From Frankia canadensis (GTDB lineage Bacteria > Actinomycetota > Actinomycetes > Frankiales > Frankiaceae): 64,000 nt of DNA. This document shows positions 52,522-64,000 of this stretch, in pieces (within the stretch, counting starts at the first letter, position 1; every line of letters starts with the position of its first letter). The position numbers and the translations under genes are program-made. The stretch lies in NCBI RefSeq assembly GCF_900197875.1, contig NZ_FZMO01000024.1, positions 1 to 64,000 on the forward strand. Direction: 5' to 3'. A model generated the notes under the pieces. The model was not told the DNA's origin, searched no databases, and was given only the letters and a program-made list of their open reading frames with translations.

Positions 52522-54249
52522 ATGCAGGCCACACCGAGTGCCCGCGACCCACGTGACCCACACGACGCCGGCGGCACAGCCGGTGCCGCGGACCGGCGCG
52601 ATCCGCGGCCCGACCCTCCGGCCGTGGTCACCGGATCGGGCGGGGACGGCTGGGCGGCCCTGCCCGAGCGTGTCGTCGGCCCCGTCACACCGAGCGGCCC
52701 GGGACCGGCCCGCCGCCGGCGCCGCTGGCCCGAACGGCGGGCGCCGATCGGGCCGCCCGGCCGGTCCCTGGCGGCGGCCGTGGGCCTCACCGGGCTGGTC
52801 GCCCTCGCCTGGTTCGGGATGATCAGCCGCATCGGCCACTTCGACGTGGACGTGTTCCTGCGCGCCGGCGCGGCGGTGCGGGCGGGCCAGGACCCCTACC
52901 CGACACCGGGTACGGCCGCCGTGCACTCGGGCTTCGCGTTCGTCTACCCGTACCTGACCGCCCTGCCGTTCGCGCCGCTGTCGGGCCTGCGGCACGCCGA
53001 CGACGTGTTCGTCGCGCTGTCGGTGCTCGCGGTGCTCGCCGGCGCACGCCTCGCCGGCGCGCGGGACTGGCGGGTGTTCGCGCTGGTCATCGCCGCGTCC
53101 ACGACGATCATCGGGCTGCAGATGGGCACCCTCAACGCGTTGCTGTTCGCCGGGCTCACCCTCGCCTGGCGACGACGGGACCGGCCAGCCACCTGTGGGA
53201 CGGTCCTCGCGCTGCTGGTCTACAGCAAGGTGTTCCTCCTTCCCCTGCTGCTGTGGCCGGTGCTGGCCCGACGGTGGCGGGCGGCGGCGGTGGCCGGCGT
53301 GGTCCTGGCCGTCCTGCTCGGCGCCGGCGAGCTGCTCAGTCCGCTCGGGACCCGGGGCTACCTGGACCTGCTGGGTCAGCTCGGCCGGGCCGAATCGGTC
53401 GCCGGGGTGAGTCTGACGGGACTGCTGGCCAACGTCGGGCTGCCGATGGGTGTCGCCGCGGGGCTGGCACGGGCGGCCGCGGTGGCGGTGCTGGCCGGAT
53501 GCGGGTGGGCACTGCGCCGCCGGGGCCACGACGAACGGCTGGCGTACACCGGCGGGGTCGTCGCCGCCGTGCTCGCCTCCCCGATCGTCTGGTGCCACTA
53601 CCTGCTTCTGCTCGTTGCTCCCCTGCTCGCGCTGAGTAGACCGTCCGGACCAGGGCGCCCTGTCGGGGTGGCTGACGCGGACGCGGTGGCCGACCCGGAC
53701 GGGGTGCGTGGGCCGCGCCGGCGACGGCGTGGGCGGCCCGTGGGGGCGAATCGGCCCGAAGGTCCTGTCTCCCCCGTGCCGATCGCCACGTTCGCGGCCG
53801 CCTCCTGGTTTCTCGTGACCCCGCACCGCAGCAGCGGCGCCGCTCTGGCCGTGACCGCCCTCATCCTGGCGCCCCTGGTGGTGTCCTGCCTGGTGAGCGG
53901 GGGTGCGCCGGGGCCGTTCGGCGATCGGCGCAGGCCGATGGTCCCGCGGGTGACCCTGGTCGCGTCCACGACAGCCGGGATCGGGCTCGTCGTCGCTGTG
54001 GGTGATGGCCTGGCGGAGCTCGCCGCCGTGCACACGCCGGGTGCACACGTCGTCGGCGCGTACGCCGCGGTCGTCGGCATCCTCGCACTGCTTGCCTGGG
54101 CAGTACGGACCACCGCCGTATCCTGGTCGCCTGTGGGCGTTGTGGCCCTCGACGGCCCGATCACACCGGCGACCGGTCGCGAGGCCGACGGCGGTCCGGC
54201 CAACACGGAGGACTCCGGCGCCGCGCGCCGGGGTACGGGCGGATCGTGA
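52522..54249 (+). CDS. GT87-type polyprenol-phosphate-dependent mannosyltransferase
   Basis: 575 residues. A disordered 75-residue N-terminus is followed by about 10-12 TM helices. The catalytic-loop Asp pair FDVDVFLRAGAAVRAGQDPYP between TM1 and TM2, NALLFAGLTLAW, LVYSKVFLLPLLLWP, the LLGQLGRAESVAGVSLTGLL segment, and IVWCHYLLLLVAPLL match the GT-C fold family GT87 (PimE-like). Such enzymes add mannose from polyprenyl-phosphate-mannose to envelope glycolipids at the outer face. The acceptor is unknown. The C-terminus carries an unusual charged loop and extra helices. Confidence 0.85.
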   Translation: MQATPSARDPRDPHDAGGTAGAADRRDPRPDPPAVVTGSGGDGWAALPERVVGPVTPSGPGPARRRRRWPERRAPIGPPGRSLAAAVGLTGLVALAWFGMISRIGHFDVDVFLRAGAAVRAGQDPYPTPGTAAVHSGFAFVYPYLTALPFAPLSGLRHADDVFVALSVLAVLAGARLAGARDWRVFALVIAASTTIIGLQMGTLNALLFAGLTLAWRRRDRPATCGTVLALLVYSKVFLLPLLLWPVLARRWRAAAVAGVVLAVLLGAGELLSPLGTRGYLDLLGQLGRAESVAGVSLTGLLANVGLPMGVAAGLARAAAVAVLAGCGWALRRRGHDERLAYTGGVVAAVLASPIVWCHYLLLLVAPLLALSRPSGPGRPVGVADADAVADPDGVRGPRRRRRGRPVGANRPEGPVSPVPIATFAAASWFLVTPHRSSGAALAVTALILAPLVVSCLVSGGAPGPFGDRRRPMVPRVTLVASTTAGIGLVVAVGDGLAELAAVHTPGAHVVGAYAAVVGILALLAWAVRTTAVSWSPVGVVALDGPITPATGREADGGPANTEDSGAARRGTGGS

Positions 54250-54543
54250 CCGGGCAAAGTGCCTCAGACGGGCATGCACCTGGCCGTTGCACCCTGCCGG
54301 CGGGTCCCGGTCCGCGGATCGTCGAGGTACCGTGAACAGGACGACGGCCCGAGCGGCTGTCCGCGCCCGACCGAATGGTCGGGTGTGCGAGGTCGGTGCG
54401 AGCGCCAAAGCGGGACATTCCCGCCGTGGGTCCGGTCGCGGAGCCGGCCGTACCCCGGCCGCCGGACGATGCGCGGGCTTGTGCGGATCTTCGCACTCGT
54501 CCAACTGATCTCATGGTGGCCCTGACCTGATCGGCGGATACCT

Positions 54544-56166
54544 CTGTCTCAGCACGGAAACTCCCAGTCCCTTGCTGCCCACCGCCAGCCGCGCCCGGCC
54601 CGGGGCCGCGGCGGTCCGAGCGGTGCGGGCCGCGGCGCCGGCCGCGGTTCCCGGTACGGCGGCTCCCGCGTCGGCGGACCGGCGCGGCCGGCCGCTCCCC
54701 TCATCACGACCCGTGACCCCCGGCCCCCGGCGGAGTCCTTCGAGGACGCCGGCCTGCCCCGCCGGCTGATCAAGGCGCTGGCCGAGCGGGACATCGCCGC
54801 CCCGTTCCCGGTGCAGGCCTCGACCCTGCCCGACGTGCTGGCCGGCGAGAACGTCCTCGGCCGGGCACGCACCGGCTCGGGCAAGACACTCGCGTTCGGG
54901 CTGCCCATGCTCGCGCGGCTGTCGGCTGGCGGCCCCGCGCAGCCACGCCGTCCCCGCGGGCTCGTCCTGGTGCCGACCCGCGAGCTCGCCCAGCAGGTCA
55001 ACGACGCCCTCGAGCCGCTGACCCGGTCGCTGAACCTGCGCATGGTGCCCGTCTACGGCGGAACGTCGATCAGCCGGCAGATCTCGGCGCTGCGCCGCGG
55101 CGTGCATCTCGTCGTGGCCACCCCGGGCCGGCTGACGGACCTCGTCGAGCGCGGCGCCTGTGAGCTCGGCGGCATCGAGATGACGGTGCTGGACGAGGCC
55201 GACTTCATGTGTGACCTCGGCTTCCTGCCCGCGGTGCGGGCTCTGCTCGACGCCACCCCGTCCGACGGGCAGCGGCTGCTGTTCAGCGCGACGCTTGACC
55301 GGGAGGTGGAGGTGCTCGTGCGCGACTACCTGCCCGACCCGGTCCTCGTCGCGATCGACTCGGAGACCTCCCAGGTCACGACGCTGGCTCGGCACGCCCT
55401 CGAGGCCCCCGACCGCAACGCGCAGGTCGCGCTGGTGACGGCGCTGGCCGGCGGGTCGGGGCGCACGCTGGTGTTCGTGCGCACCCAGCGCGACGCCGAC
55501 CGGATCGCCGAGTCGCTGAGCCGCGCCGGAGTGCCGGCCGAGCCGCTGCACGGCGGGATGCCGCAGGGTGCCCGCACCCGGGCGCTCGCCGGCTTCACCG
55601 ACGGCTTCTACCGGGTACTCGTCGCCACCGACGTCGCCGCGCGCGGCATCCACGTCGACGGCATCCGGCTCGTCGTGCACCTCGGCCCGCCCGAGGACGC
55701 CAAGACCTACCAGCATCGTGGTGGGCGCACCGCGCGCGCCGGCGCCGACGGTGCCGACGTGCTCGTCACCCTGCCCGCGGAGCGCGGCAAGGTGCGCGGG
55801 CTGCTGCGGGCGGTCGGCATCGAGGCGCGGCCGGCCACGACCACGCCCGATGACCCGATCGTCCTGGAGCTCGCCGGTCCGCCGGCCCCCCGGGTCAGCC
55901 GGAACGAGATCCCGCAGGCCCGCTCCGGCGGCACCGCGGGCGGCCGGGGCCCGCGCTTCGCCGGCGCGGGCAGCGGAGGCTCCCGCTCGGGCGGCGGCCC
56001 GCGCCACGGCGGCGGACCCGGCGCGGCTCCCCGTGACGGCGACTCCCGCCACGCCCGCCGCGACGGACACCGCCTCGGCCGCCCGGCCTCCGGCGGTCGG
56101 GCACCGCGGCACGGCAGCGCCGCCGTGCCCGACCAGACGCCGGCGTCCTCCGCGCCGAGCGCCTGA
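54544..56166 (+). CDS. DEAD-box RNA helicase, probable CTG start
   Basis: About 540 residues. Q-motif region ESFEDAGLPRRLIKALAERD with FPVQ, motif I ARTGSGKT, Ia PTRELAQQ, Ib TPGR, II VLDEADFM, III SAT in LFSATLD, V ATDVAARGIH, VI HRGGRTARAG. Arg/Gly-rich tails flank the core at both ends. The frame is open from 54526, yet the first ATG/GTG/TTG is GTG 54811, inside the Q-motif region, too late for a working protein. CTG at 54544, giving (M)SQHGNSQSLAAHRQ, is the best start by position; no strong ribosome binding site supports it. An upstream frameshift is the alternative. It likely unwinds structured RNA. Confidence 0.85.
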   Translation: MSQHGNSQSLAAHRQPRPARGRGGPSGAGRGAGRGSRYGGSRVGGPARPAAPLITTRDPRPPAESFEDAGLPRRLIKALAERDIAAPFPVQASTLPDVLAGENVLGRARTGSGKTLAFGLPMLARLSAGGPAQPRRPRGLVLVPTRELAQQVNDALEPLTRSLNLRMVPVYGGTSISRQISALRRGVHLVVATPGRLTDLVERGACELGGIEMTVLDEADFMCDLGFLPAVRALLDATPSDGQRLLFSATLDREVEVLVRDYLPDPVLVAIDSETSQVTTLARHALEAPDRNAQVALVTALAGGSGRTLVFVRTQRDADRIAESLSRAGVPAEPLHGGMPQGARTRALAGFTDGFYRVLVATDVAARGIHVDGIRLVVHLGPPEDAKTYQHRGGRTARAGADGADVLVTLPAERGKVRGLLRAVGIEARPATTTPDDPIVLELAGPPAPRVSRNEIPQARSGGTAGGRGPRFAGAGSGGSRSGGGPRHGGGPGAAPRDGDSRHARRDGHRLGRPASGGRAPRHGSAAVPDQTPASSAPSA

Positions 56167-56472
56167 CCCGCCTGTCGCCCGCCAGCCGGGCGACCGGCCG
56201 CGCCCCGTGTCCGACCAGGACTCAGGGCGCGGCCGACCAGGCGGTCTGGTCACCATCCGTATCCACCTCCGCCCGTGTTCTCGGCCGGCCCGGTCGGACC
56301 GACCCGTTCGGGCCGGCCGGGTTCGCGACGCTGTGACCTGGCACGCGGGACTGCCCGTCAGCGCACCGTTCGGTTCCGTGGTGTGAGCAGGGCCACCCGA
56401 GGCCTTTGCGCACCCCGTCCCCTGGATACCGTTTTAGGGACAGGTGTCGACATCACTGGAAGGAGCGTGCGC
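56167..56472. other. Intergenic region before the 58-residue gene
   Basis: 306 bp, no gene seen. Near its end TTGCGC (56405) and the sequence GGATACCGTTTTAGG may form a promoter for the small downstream gene. Confidence 0.4.
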
Positions 56473-56649
56473 ATGGAGCAGAACCAGCCCGGCCCTCTGA
56501 CCTCCGGCCTTTCCGGATCGGGGCCGCGGGAGGCGATCCCCGGTGCCGCCGATGGCGTGAGCGGCGCGGACCCCGCCGCCGAGAAGATCGCCTTCGGTTC
56601 GGTCGCGAACCCGAAGCGGCTGCGTCTGGGCGTACCCCGGTCCGCGTGA
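56473..56649 (+). CDS. 58-residue protein of unknown function
   Basis: ATG at 56473 with an excellent GGAAGGAG ribosome binding site 7 nt upstream. The product begins MEQNQPGPLTSGLSG, has an acidic, Gly/Ala-rich middle, and ends IAFGSVANPKRLRLGVPRSA with a basic tail. No Cys, no TM segment, no family recognised. It stands alone, with 187 bp before the hydrolase gene. The design (acidic leader-like start, distinct C-terminus) would fit a small regulator or binding partner; a peptide precursor cannot be excluded. Confidence 0.65.
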   Translation: MEQNQPGPLTSGLSGSGPREAIPGAADGVSGADPAAEKIAFGSVANPKRLRLGVPRSA

Positions 56650-56836
56650 CCCGCGGGCGGTCAGGGTCGAGGAGGGTCGGCCGCCGCCGGGCGGCCGGCC
56701 TCACGCCTCCCTGCCCACCCTTCATCACCATCCGTCGCATCGTCATGCCCGCCCTTCCCCTCTCCCGCCCTCTCGCGCGTGCCACCAGCGCGGCCTCGCC
56801 GTTCACTGCGGGCCGCGGGCGCCCTACCGTCGAGGG

Positions 56837-57925
56837 ATGACCAACCTCGAGGAGACGTCGCGCACCGACGGTGATACGCCCGGCGTGCCGGTGCTCCCCC
56901 ACCCGCCGGTGGTGCCCGGGGCACCCGTGTCGGCGGTCAGCGGGCAGACGGCCGAGGGCCATCGGTCCTACTGGGCGCAGCTCGGTGGGCCCGTGCACTT
57001 CGTCGACTTCGGGGGCCCGGCCACCGCGCCGCTGTTGCTGTGCGTGCACGGCCTCGGCGGCTCGCACCTCAACTGGCTGCCGCTCGCCCCTCTTCTCACC
57101 GCGTCCCACCGGGTGCTGGCCGTGGACCTCGCCGGGCACGGCCGCACCCCGGCCGCCGGGCGGCGCACCGACGTCGCCGCCAACCAGCGCCTGCTCGACC
57201 GGTTCCTCGCGGAGGTCCTCGCCGTCGCGCCGGTCCTCGTCGGCAACTCGATGGGCGGCATGATCAGCCTCCTGCAGGCCGGTCACCGACCGGACTCCGT
57301 GGCCGGCATGATCCTCGTCGACCCGGCGCTGCCCCGCCCCCGCGGCGTGCGCCCGGATCCGGAGATCGCCCGCCTGTTCGCCGGCCTGTTCGTCCCCTGG
57401 GTCGGCACGGCCGTGCTGGCCCACCGGCGGACCCGCTACACGCCGGGCGAGCTCGTCGAGCAGAGCCTGCGCCGGATCTGCGCCGACCCGGCCCGCGTTC
57501 CCGCCTCCGCCCGGGTCGCGATGGAACGCGCCCAGCGGGAACGGGACGGCCTGCCCGACGCCGACCAGGCGTTCGTCGCCGCCGCCCGGTCGGTGGTGTG
57601 GTCGCTGCTGCGGGCGGCGCCGCTGTCGCGACTGGTCCGCACCGTCCCGCATCCGACGCTGCTGCTGCACGGCACCGCCGACCGGCTCATCCCGGTGGCG
57701 GTGGCGCGCGACGTCGCCGCCCGCCGCCCGGACTGGCGGGTGGAGATCCTCGACGGGCTCGGGCACGTGCCGATGATCGAGGACGCTGACCGCACGGCGA
57801 CACTGATCCAGGACTGGCTGTCGGGCGAGGGGCGGGTCGCGGCCGACCGGGCCCGCCCGGCGCCCGGCCCCGGCGCCGCGACCGGACGGCCCGCGGCCGC
57901 CCCGACGCCGGCGGTGGGCGGCTGA
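56837..57925 (+). CDS. Alpha/beta hydrolase
   Basis: 362 residues. A Pro-rich N-terminus (about 45 residues) precedes a full alpha/beta-hydrolase fold: oxyanion HGLGGSHLNW, AVDLAGHGRTP, the nucleophile elbow LVGNSMGGMISLL, acid LLHGTADRLIP, and His DGLGHVPMIED. The C-terminal 30 residues are Pro/Ala-rich. The substrate is unknown. Start ATG at 56837. Its stop TGA overlaps the proposed CTG start of the decarboxylase gene as CTGA. Confidence 0.88.
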   Translation: MTNLEETSRTDGDTPGVPVLPHPPVVPGAPVSAVSGQTAEGHRSYWAQLGGPVHFVDFGGPATAPLLLCVHGLGGSHLNWLPLAPLLTASHRVLAVDLAGHGRTPAAGRRTDVAANQRLLDRFLAEVLAVAPVLVGNSMGGMISLLQAGHRPDSVAGMILVDPALPRPRGVRPDPEIARLFAGLFVPWVGTAVLAHRRTRYTPGELVEQSLRRICADPARVPASARVAMERAQRERDGLPDADQAFVAAARSVVWSLLRAAPLSRLVRTVPHPTLLLHGTADRLIPVAVARDVAARRPDWRVEILDGLGHVPMIEDADRTATLIQDWLSGEGRVAADRARPAPGPGAATGRPAAAPTPAVGG

Positions 57926-59511
57926 GCGGCCCGGCCGATCCCGGGCCGGCGCTGGCGGCGGCGCTGCGGGCCGCCACCGGACACGCGCACGACTGGCTCG
58001 CGGGATTGGGTACCCGTCCGGTCCGCCCGGCGCACAGCGCCGCTGAGGTCCTCGCCCGCCTCGACGACCGGCTGCCCGACGGCCCCACCGACCCGGTGGC
58101 GGTCATCGACGCGCTCGTCGAGGCGGTGGATGGCGGGCTGACCGCCACCGGCTCGCCCGCCTTCTTCGGCTACGTCATCGGCGGCACCCTGCCCGCGGCG
58201 CTCGCCGCCGACGTCCTCGCCGTCGTCTGGGACCAGAACGCGGCGCTCGCGTCGCTGTCGCCGGCGGCCAGCGCCGTGGAGTCCGTCGCCGGGCGCTGGG
58301 TGACGCAGCTGCTCGGCCTGCCGTCCCACGTGTCCGTCGGGTTCACCACCGGCACCCAGATGGCGCATGTCACCGCCCTCGCGGCCGCCCGGCACCGGGT
58401 GCTCGCCGACGCTGGCTGGGACGTGGAGGCCGACGGCCTGCTCGGCGCACCCCCGGTGCGGGTGCTCGCCGGCGCCGACCGCCACGCCACCGTCGACGCC
58501 GCGCTGCGCCTGCTCGGCCTCGGGCGGCGCGCCGTCGTCCCGGTGGCCACCGACGGGCTCGGCCGCATGCGCCCGGACGCGCTGCGCGCCGCCCTCGCCG
58601 GCGGCGCGCCGCCCTCCCACACCCACCCCGGCCATGCGGCCGGCCCCGGCCGCGCCGCCGCGGCCCGGCCGACGATCGTCATCACCCAGGTGGGCGAGGT
58701 CAACACCGGCGCCGCGGACCCGCTCGCCGAGATCTGCGCGCTGGCCCACGAGCACGGCGGCTGGGTGCACGTCGACGGGGCCTTCGGGCTGTGGGCGGCG
58801 GTGTCGGGATCGCCGGCGCGGCGTGCCCTCGTCGCCGGGGCGGCGCAGGCCGACTCGTGGGCGACCGATGGGCACAAGTGGCTCAACGTGCCCTACGACT
58901 GCGGGATCGCGCTCGTCGCCGACCCGGCGGCGCATCGGGGGGCGATGGCGGCACCCGCCGTCTACTTCCCGCCGGACGGGGCCGGCCAGCTCGATCCGGT
59001 CGACTGGACGCCGGAGTTCAGCCGCCGGGCGCGGGCGTTCGCGGTGTACGCGGCGCTGCGCTCGCTGGGCCGCGCGGGCCTGCGTGAGCTTGTCGACCGC
59101 TGTTGCGACCTCGCCGACCACGCCGCCCACCGACTCGCGGCGGTACCCGGCCTGAGCGTGCTCAACGCCACCGACGGCCCCGCCGCGCCGGGCGGGCTCG
59201 TCCCGCTCAACCAGGTCCTGCTCCGGGTGGACGGCCCGGCGCGGCGCCCGGGGTGCGCCCGGGCGGACATCCCGTCGCGCGGATACCCGGACCCCGCCGT
59301 GGCGGGCGACCGGCTGACCCGCGAGGTCACCGCCGCGGTGACGGCGGGTGGCGAGGCGTACCTGACCGGCACGACGTGGCGCGGGCAGGCCGCGATGCGC
59401 CTGTCCGTGAGTAACTGGGCGACCACCCTCGCTGACGTCGACCGCGCCGTCGACGTGATCGCCGCGGCCGTTGCCGCGCGCCGCGCCGGGGGCGCAGGGG
59501 ACGCTCGGTAA
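57922..59511 (+). CDS. PLP-dependent group II decarboxylase (AADC-like), probable CTG start
   Basis: 529 residues from CTG 57922, or 501 from TTG 58006. Group II decarboxylase landmarks: [67 protein letters not shown], the PLP-lysine [13 protein letters not shown], and [11 protein letters not shown]. The family normally begins with a helix ahead of RPVRP; that helix is present in frame ([20 protein letters not shown]) but has no ATG/GTG/TTG before it. CTG 57922 overlaps the hydrolase stop as CTGA, parallel to the GTGA couplings elsewhere. The amino-acid substrate (aromatic, glutamate or other) is unknown. Confidence 0.88.
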   Translation: MSGPADPGPALAAALRAATGHAHDWLAGLGTRPVRPAHSAAEVLARLDDRLPDGPTDPVAVIDALVEAVDGGLTATGSPAFFGYVIGGTLPAALAADVLAVVWDQNAALASLSPAASAVESVAGRWVTQLLGLPSHVSVGFTTGTQMAHVTALAAARHRVLADAGWDVEADGLLGAPPVRVLAGADRHATVDAALRLLGLGRRAVVPVATDGLGRMRPDALRAALAGGAPPSHTHPGHAAGPGRAAAARPTIVITQVGEVNTGAADPLAEICALAHEHGGWVHVDGAFGLWAAVSGSPARRALVAGAAQADSWATDGHKWLNVPYDCGIALVADPAAHRGAMAAPAVYFPPDGAGQLDPVDWTPEFSRRARAFAVYAALRSLGRAGLRELVDRCCDLADHAAHRLAAVPGLSVLNATDGPAAPGGLVPLNQVLLRVDGPARRPGCARADIPSRGYPDPAVAGDRLTREVTAAVTAGGEAYLTGTTWRGQAAMRLSVSNWATTLADVDRAVDVIAAAVAARRAGGAGDAR

Positions 59512-59776
59512 CCGCCGGCCGGGAGCGCTCCGTCGCACGCCGTGGGCCGCCGGCATGGCGGCGATCCGGGGCGCGGCCGGGCAGCTAGGCTGCCGGGACA
59601 AGTCCCGTCCATCCGGCCGATCCCCCGCGGCGGGCGCATCGGCCCGGCCCCACCCGACAACCTCGGCCGAGTCCGGGCCCACCGGGTGCGCCGGGTGCGT
59701 CCCCCGTCGGGCACCGCCGGGTGGGTGGCCGTCCGCTTCGACCGGCGTGCCCAGCGCGCGGAAGGGTCCGTCCGAG

Positions 59777-63310
<3,534 letters not shown>

Positions 63311-63696
63311 CCTCCGCCGGATCGGGCCGGGGCGGCCAGCGGCCGCCCCGGCCCAGCCCGGCCGGGCGTCCACCGCGGGCGTCTCGCGCCGTGCGTGGCC
63401 TGGTGTTCTCAGGAGGTCAGCAGGCGGTTTATTCCCGTTCTCGGGCCTACTGGCATGCGACACCTGCCACCGTTCGAACGCGGCTTTTCCGGGGGACGAT
63501 GCCACCCAGACAACCAGGTGCGACCGCGCCCCGCGGGGCTGGGCCGACCAGGGTCCGCGACCGGCCGGCGCGCACAGCACCGGTGGTTTGTCCAGACCCG
63601 GGTCGGGCGGCGCCGACCGGGCCGGTCCCCGGCGCTGTCCCCGCCGGCCGACTCCGGCGACGTCCCAGCACGGGGACGGCGCACCCGAGCCGGAGG
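63311..63696. other. Intergenic region after dnaE
   Basis: 386 bp without a supported gene. It begins with the dnaE terminator; the rest presumably holds the promoter of the next gene. Confidence 0.45.
63324..63354 (+). terminator. Perfect 14-bp GC hairpin after dnaE
   Basis: GGGCCGGGGCGGCC (63324-63337) pairs exactly with 63341-63354 around a 3-nt loop, 14 bp after the dnaE stop. Confidence 0.75.
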
Positions 63697-64000
63697 ATGC
63701 GCCGTGACGATCAGTCGAGACCTGGAGGACCCCCAGCCCGTCGCCCCCGCGACCCCCACCGGTGCCGATCCGGCGCCCGCGTGGTCGCCGCAGGTCGCGC
63801 GGCGACGCACGCCCTGCTCGGGACCCTGCTCGGGCCCGACCCGCCGGTCCGGGTCACACTGTGGGACGGTTCGACGCTCGGCCCCGACACGCCGACCCGG
63901 ATCGCCGTGCGCTCCCCCGAGGCGATGCGCCGGGTGCTGTTCCGCCCCGGCGAGCTGGGCCTGGCCCGCGCGTTCGTCGCCGGCGACCTCGACGTCGACG
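63697..64000 (+). CDS. Cyclopropane-fatty-acyl-phospholipid synthase, N-terminal part (truncated)
   Basis: The final 200 bp encode a CFA-synthase N-terminal segment: ATHALLGTLLGPDPPVRVTL, LWDGSTLGPDT, and RVLFRPGELGLARAFVAGDL, cut by the window end. The enzyme methylenates unsaturated phospholipid acyl chains with SAM; the catalytic half is outside. This frame is open from ATG 63697, which touches a GGAGG. That ribosome binding site is better spaced for GTG 63704, which is in another frame and starts a sensible-looking MTISRDLEDPQPV. Either the real start is 63697 or GTG 63781, or there is a frameshift near 63780. Confidence 0.8.
   Translation, partial: MRRDDQSRPGGPPARRPRDPHRCRSGARVVAAGRAATHALLGTLLGPDPPVRVTLWDGSTLGPDTPTRIAVRSPEAMRRVLFRPGELGLARAFVAGDLDVD

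Noticed and set aside
51346-54504. 1052-codon minus-strand frame
   Set aside because: Antisense of the DUF445 and GT87 genes.

Overview
The window comes from a very GC-rich actinobacterium. GTG starts are frequent and stop/start overlaps of the GTGA type recur. The gene content (conservon operon, PknG-GlnH-GlnX set, type II polyketide synthase, IdeR-like boxes, many Ala/Ser/Thr/Pro-rich linkers) fits a Frankia-like organism. The genus is an inference; no rRNA or marker tree is available here. I saw no tRNA, rRNA, CRISPR array, insertion sequence or prophage.

Layout. 1-6.4 kb: a truncated low-complexity membrane protein gene, an MftR-like TetR regulator, a PLP aminotransferase whose 3' end overlaps a convergent dimethylargininase gene, an orphan ABC ATPase and a GlsB/YeaQ-type membrane protein. 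6.5-12 kb: a PknG-type kinase facing a GlnH-type lipoprotein and a GlnX-type membrane sensor, the parts of the mycobacterial amino-acid sensing pathway in a convergent arrangement. 12-21.6 kb: HD phosphohydrolase, alpha/beta hydrolase, Fe/Mn superoxide dismutase, bacterioferritin with two iron boxes upstream, a CaiB/BaiF CoA-transferase, an AIM24 protein, a DUF5134-like membrane protein and a small Cys-cluster protein. 21.7-35 kb: proline catabolism (putB-pruA), methionine synthesis (metY-metX), a GNAT acetyltransferase interrupted by a hairpin-bearing in-frame insertion, phosphofructokinase, an extended crotonase, and a frameshifted ATP-dependent DNA ligase.

35.3-41.3 kb: a compact minus-strand type II PKS operon, read TcmI-type cyclase, ACP, aromatase/cyclase, cupin, KS-alpha, KS-beta/CLF, ketoreductase and two ABM-domain proteins. 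The core is coupled by GTGA/TGATG overlaps. It should make a reduced aromatic polyketide, of spore-pigment or pentangular type. Its CLF carries Gly where CLFs usually carry Gln. 42-47.7 kb: a complete conservon (sensor kinase, roadblock, DUF742, GTPase) followed by a TrmB/LuxR-type regulator. A perfect 16-bp hairpin separates this unit from the PKS operon.

48.6-64 kb: acyl-CoA thioesterase and divergent enoyl-CoA hydratase, small membrane proteins, DUF445, a GT87-type mannosyltransferase, a DEAD-box helicase, a 58-residue protein with a strong ribosome binding site, an alpha/beta hydrolase, a group II PLP decarboxylase, dnaE, and the start of a cyclopropane-fatty-acid synthase. The helicase and the decarboxylase both lack ATG/GTG/TTG codons where their conserved N-termini need to start, and both have in-frame CTG candidates.

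No single wholly new system is proven. The best leads are the PKS operon with its atypical CLF next to a conservon, the palindromic insertion inside the GNAT gene, and the two CTG-start candidates.
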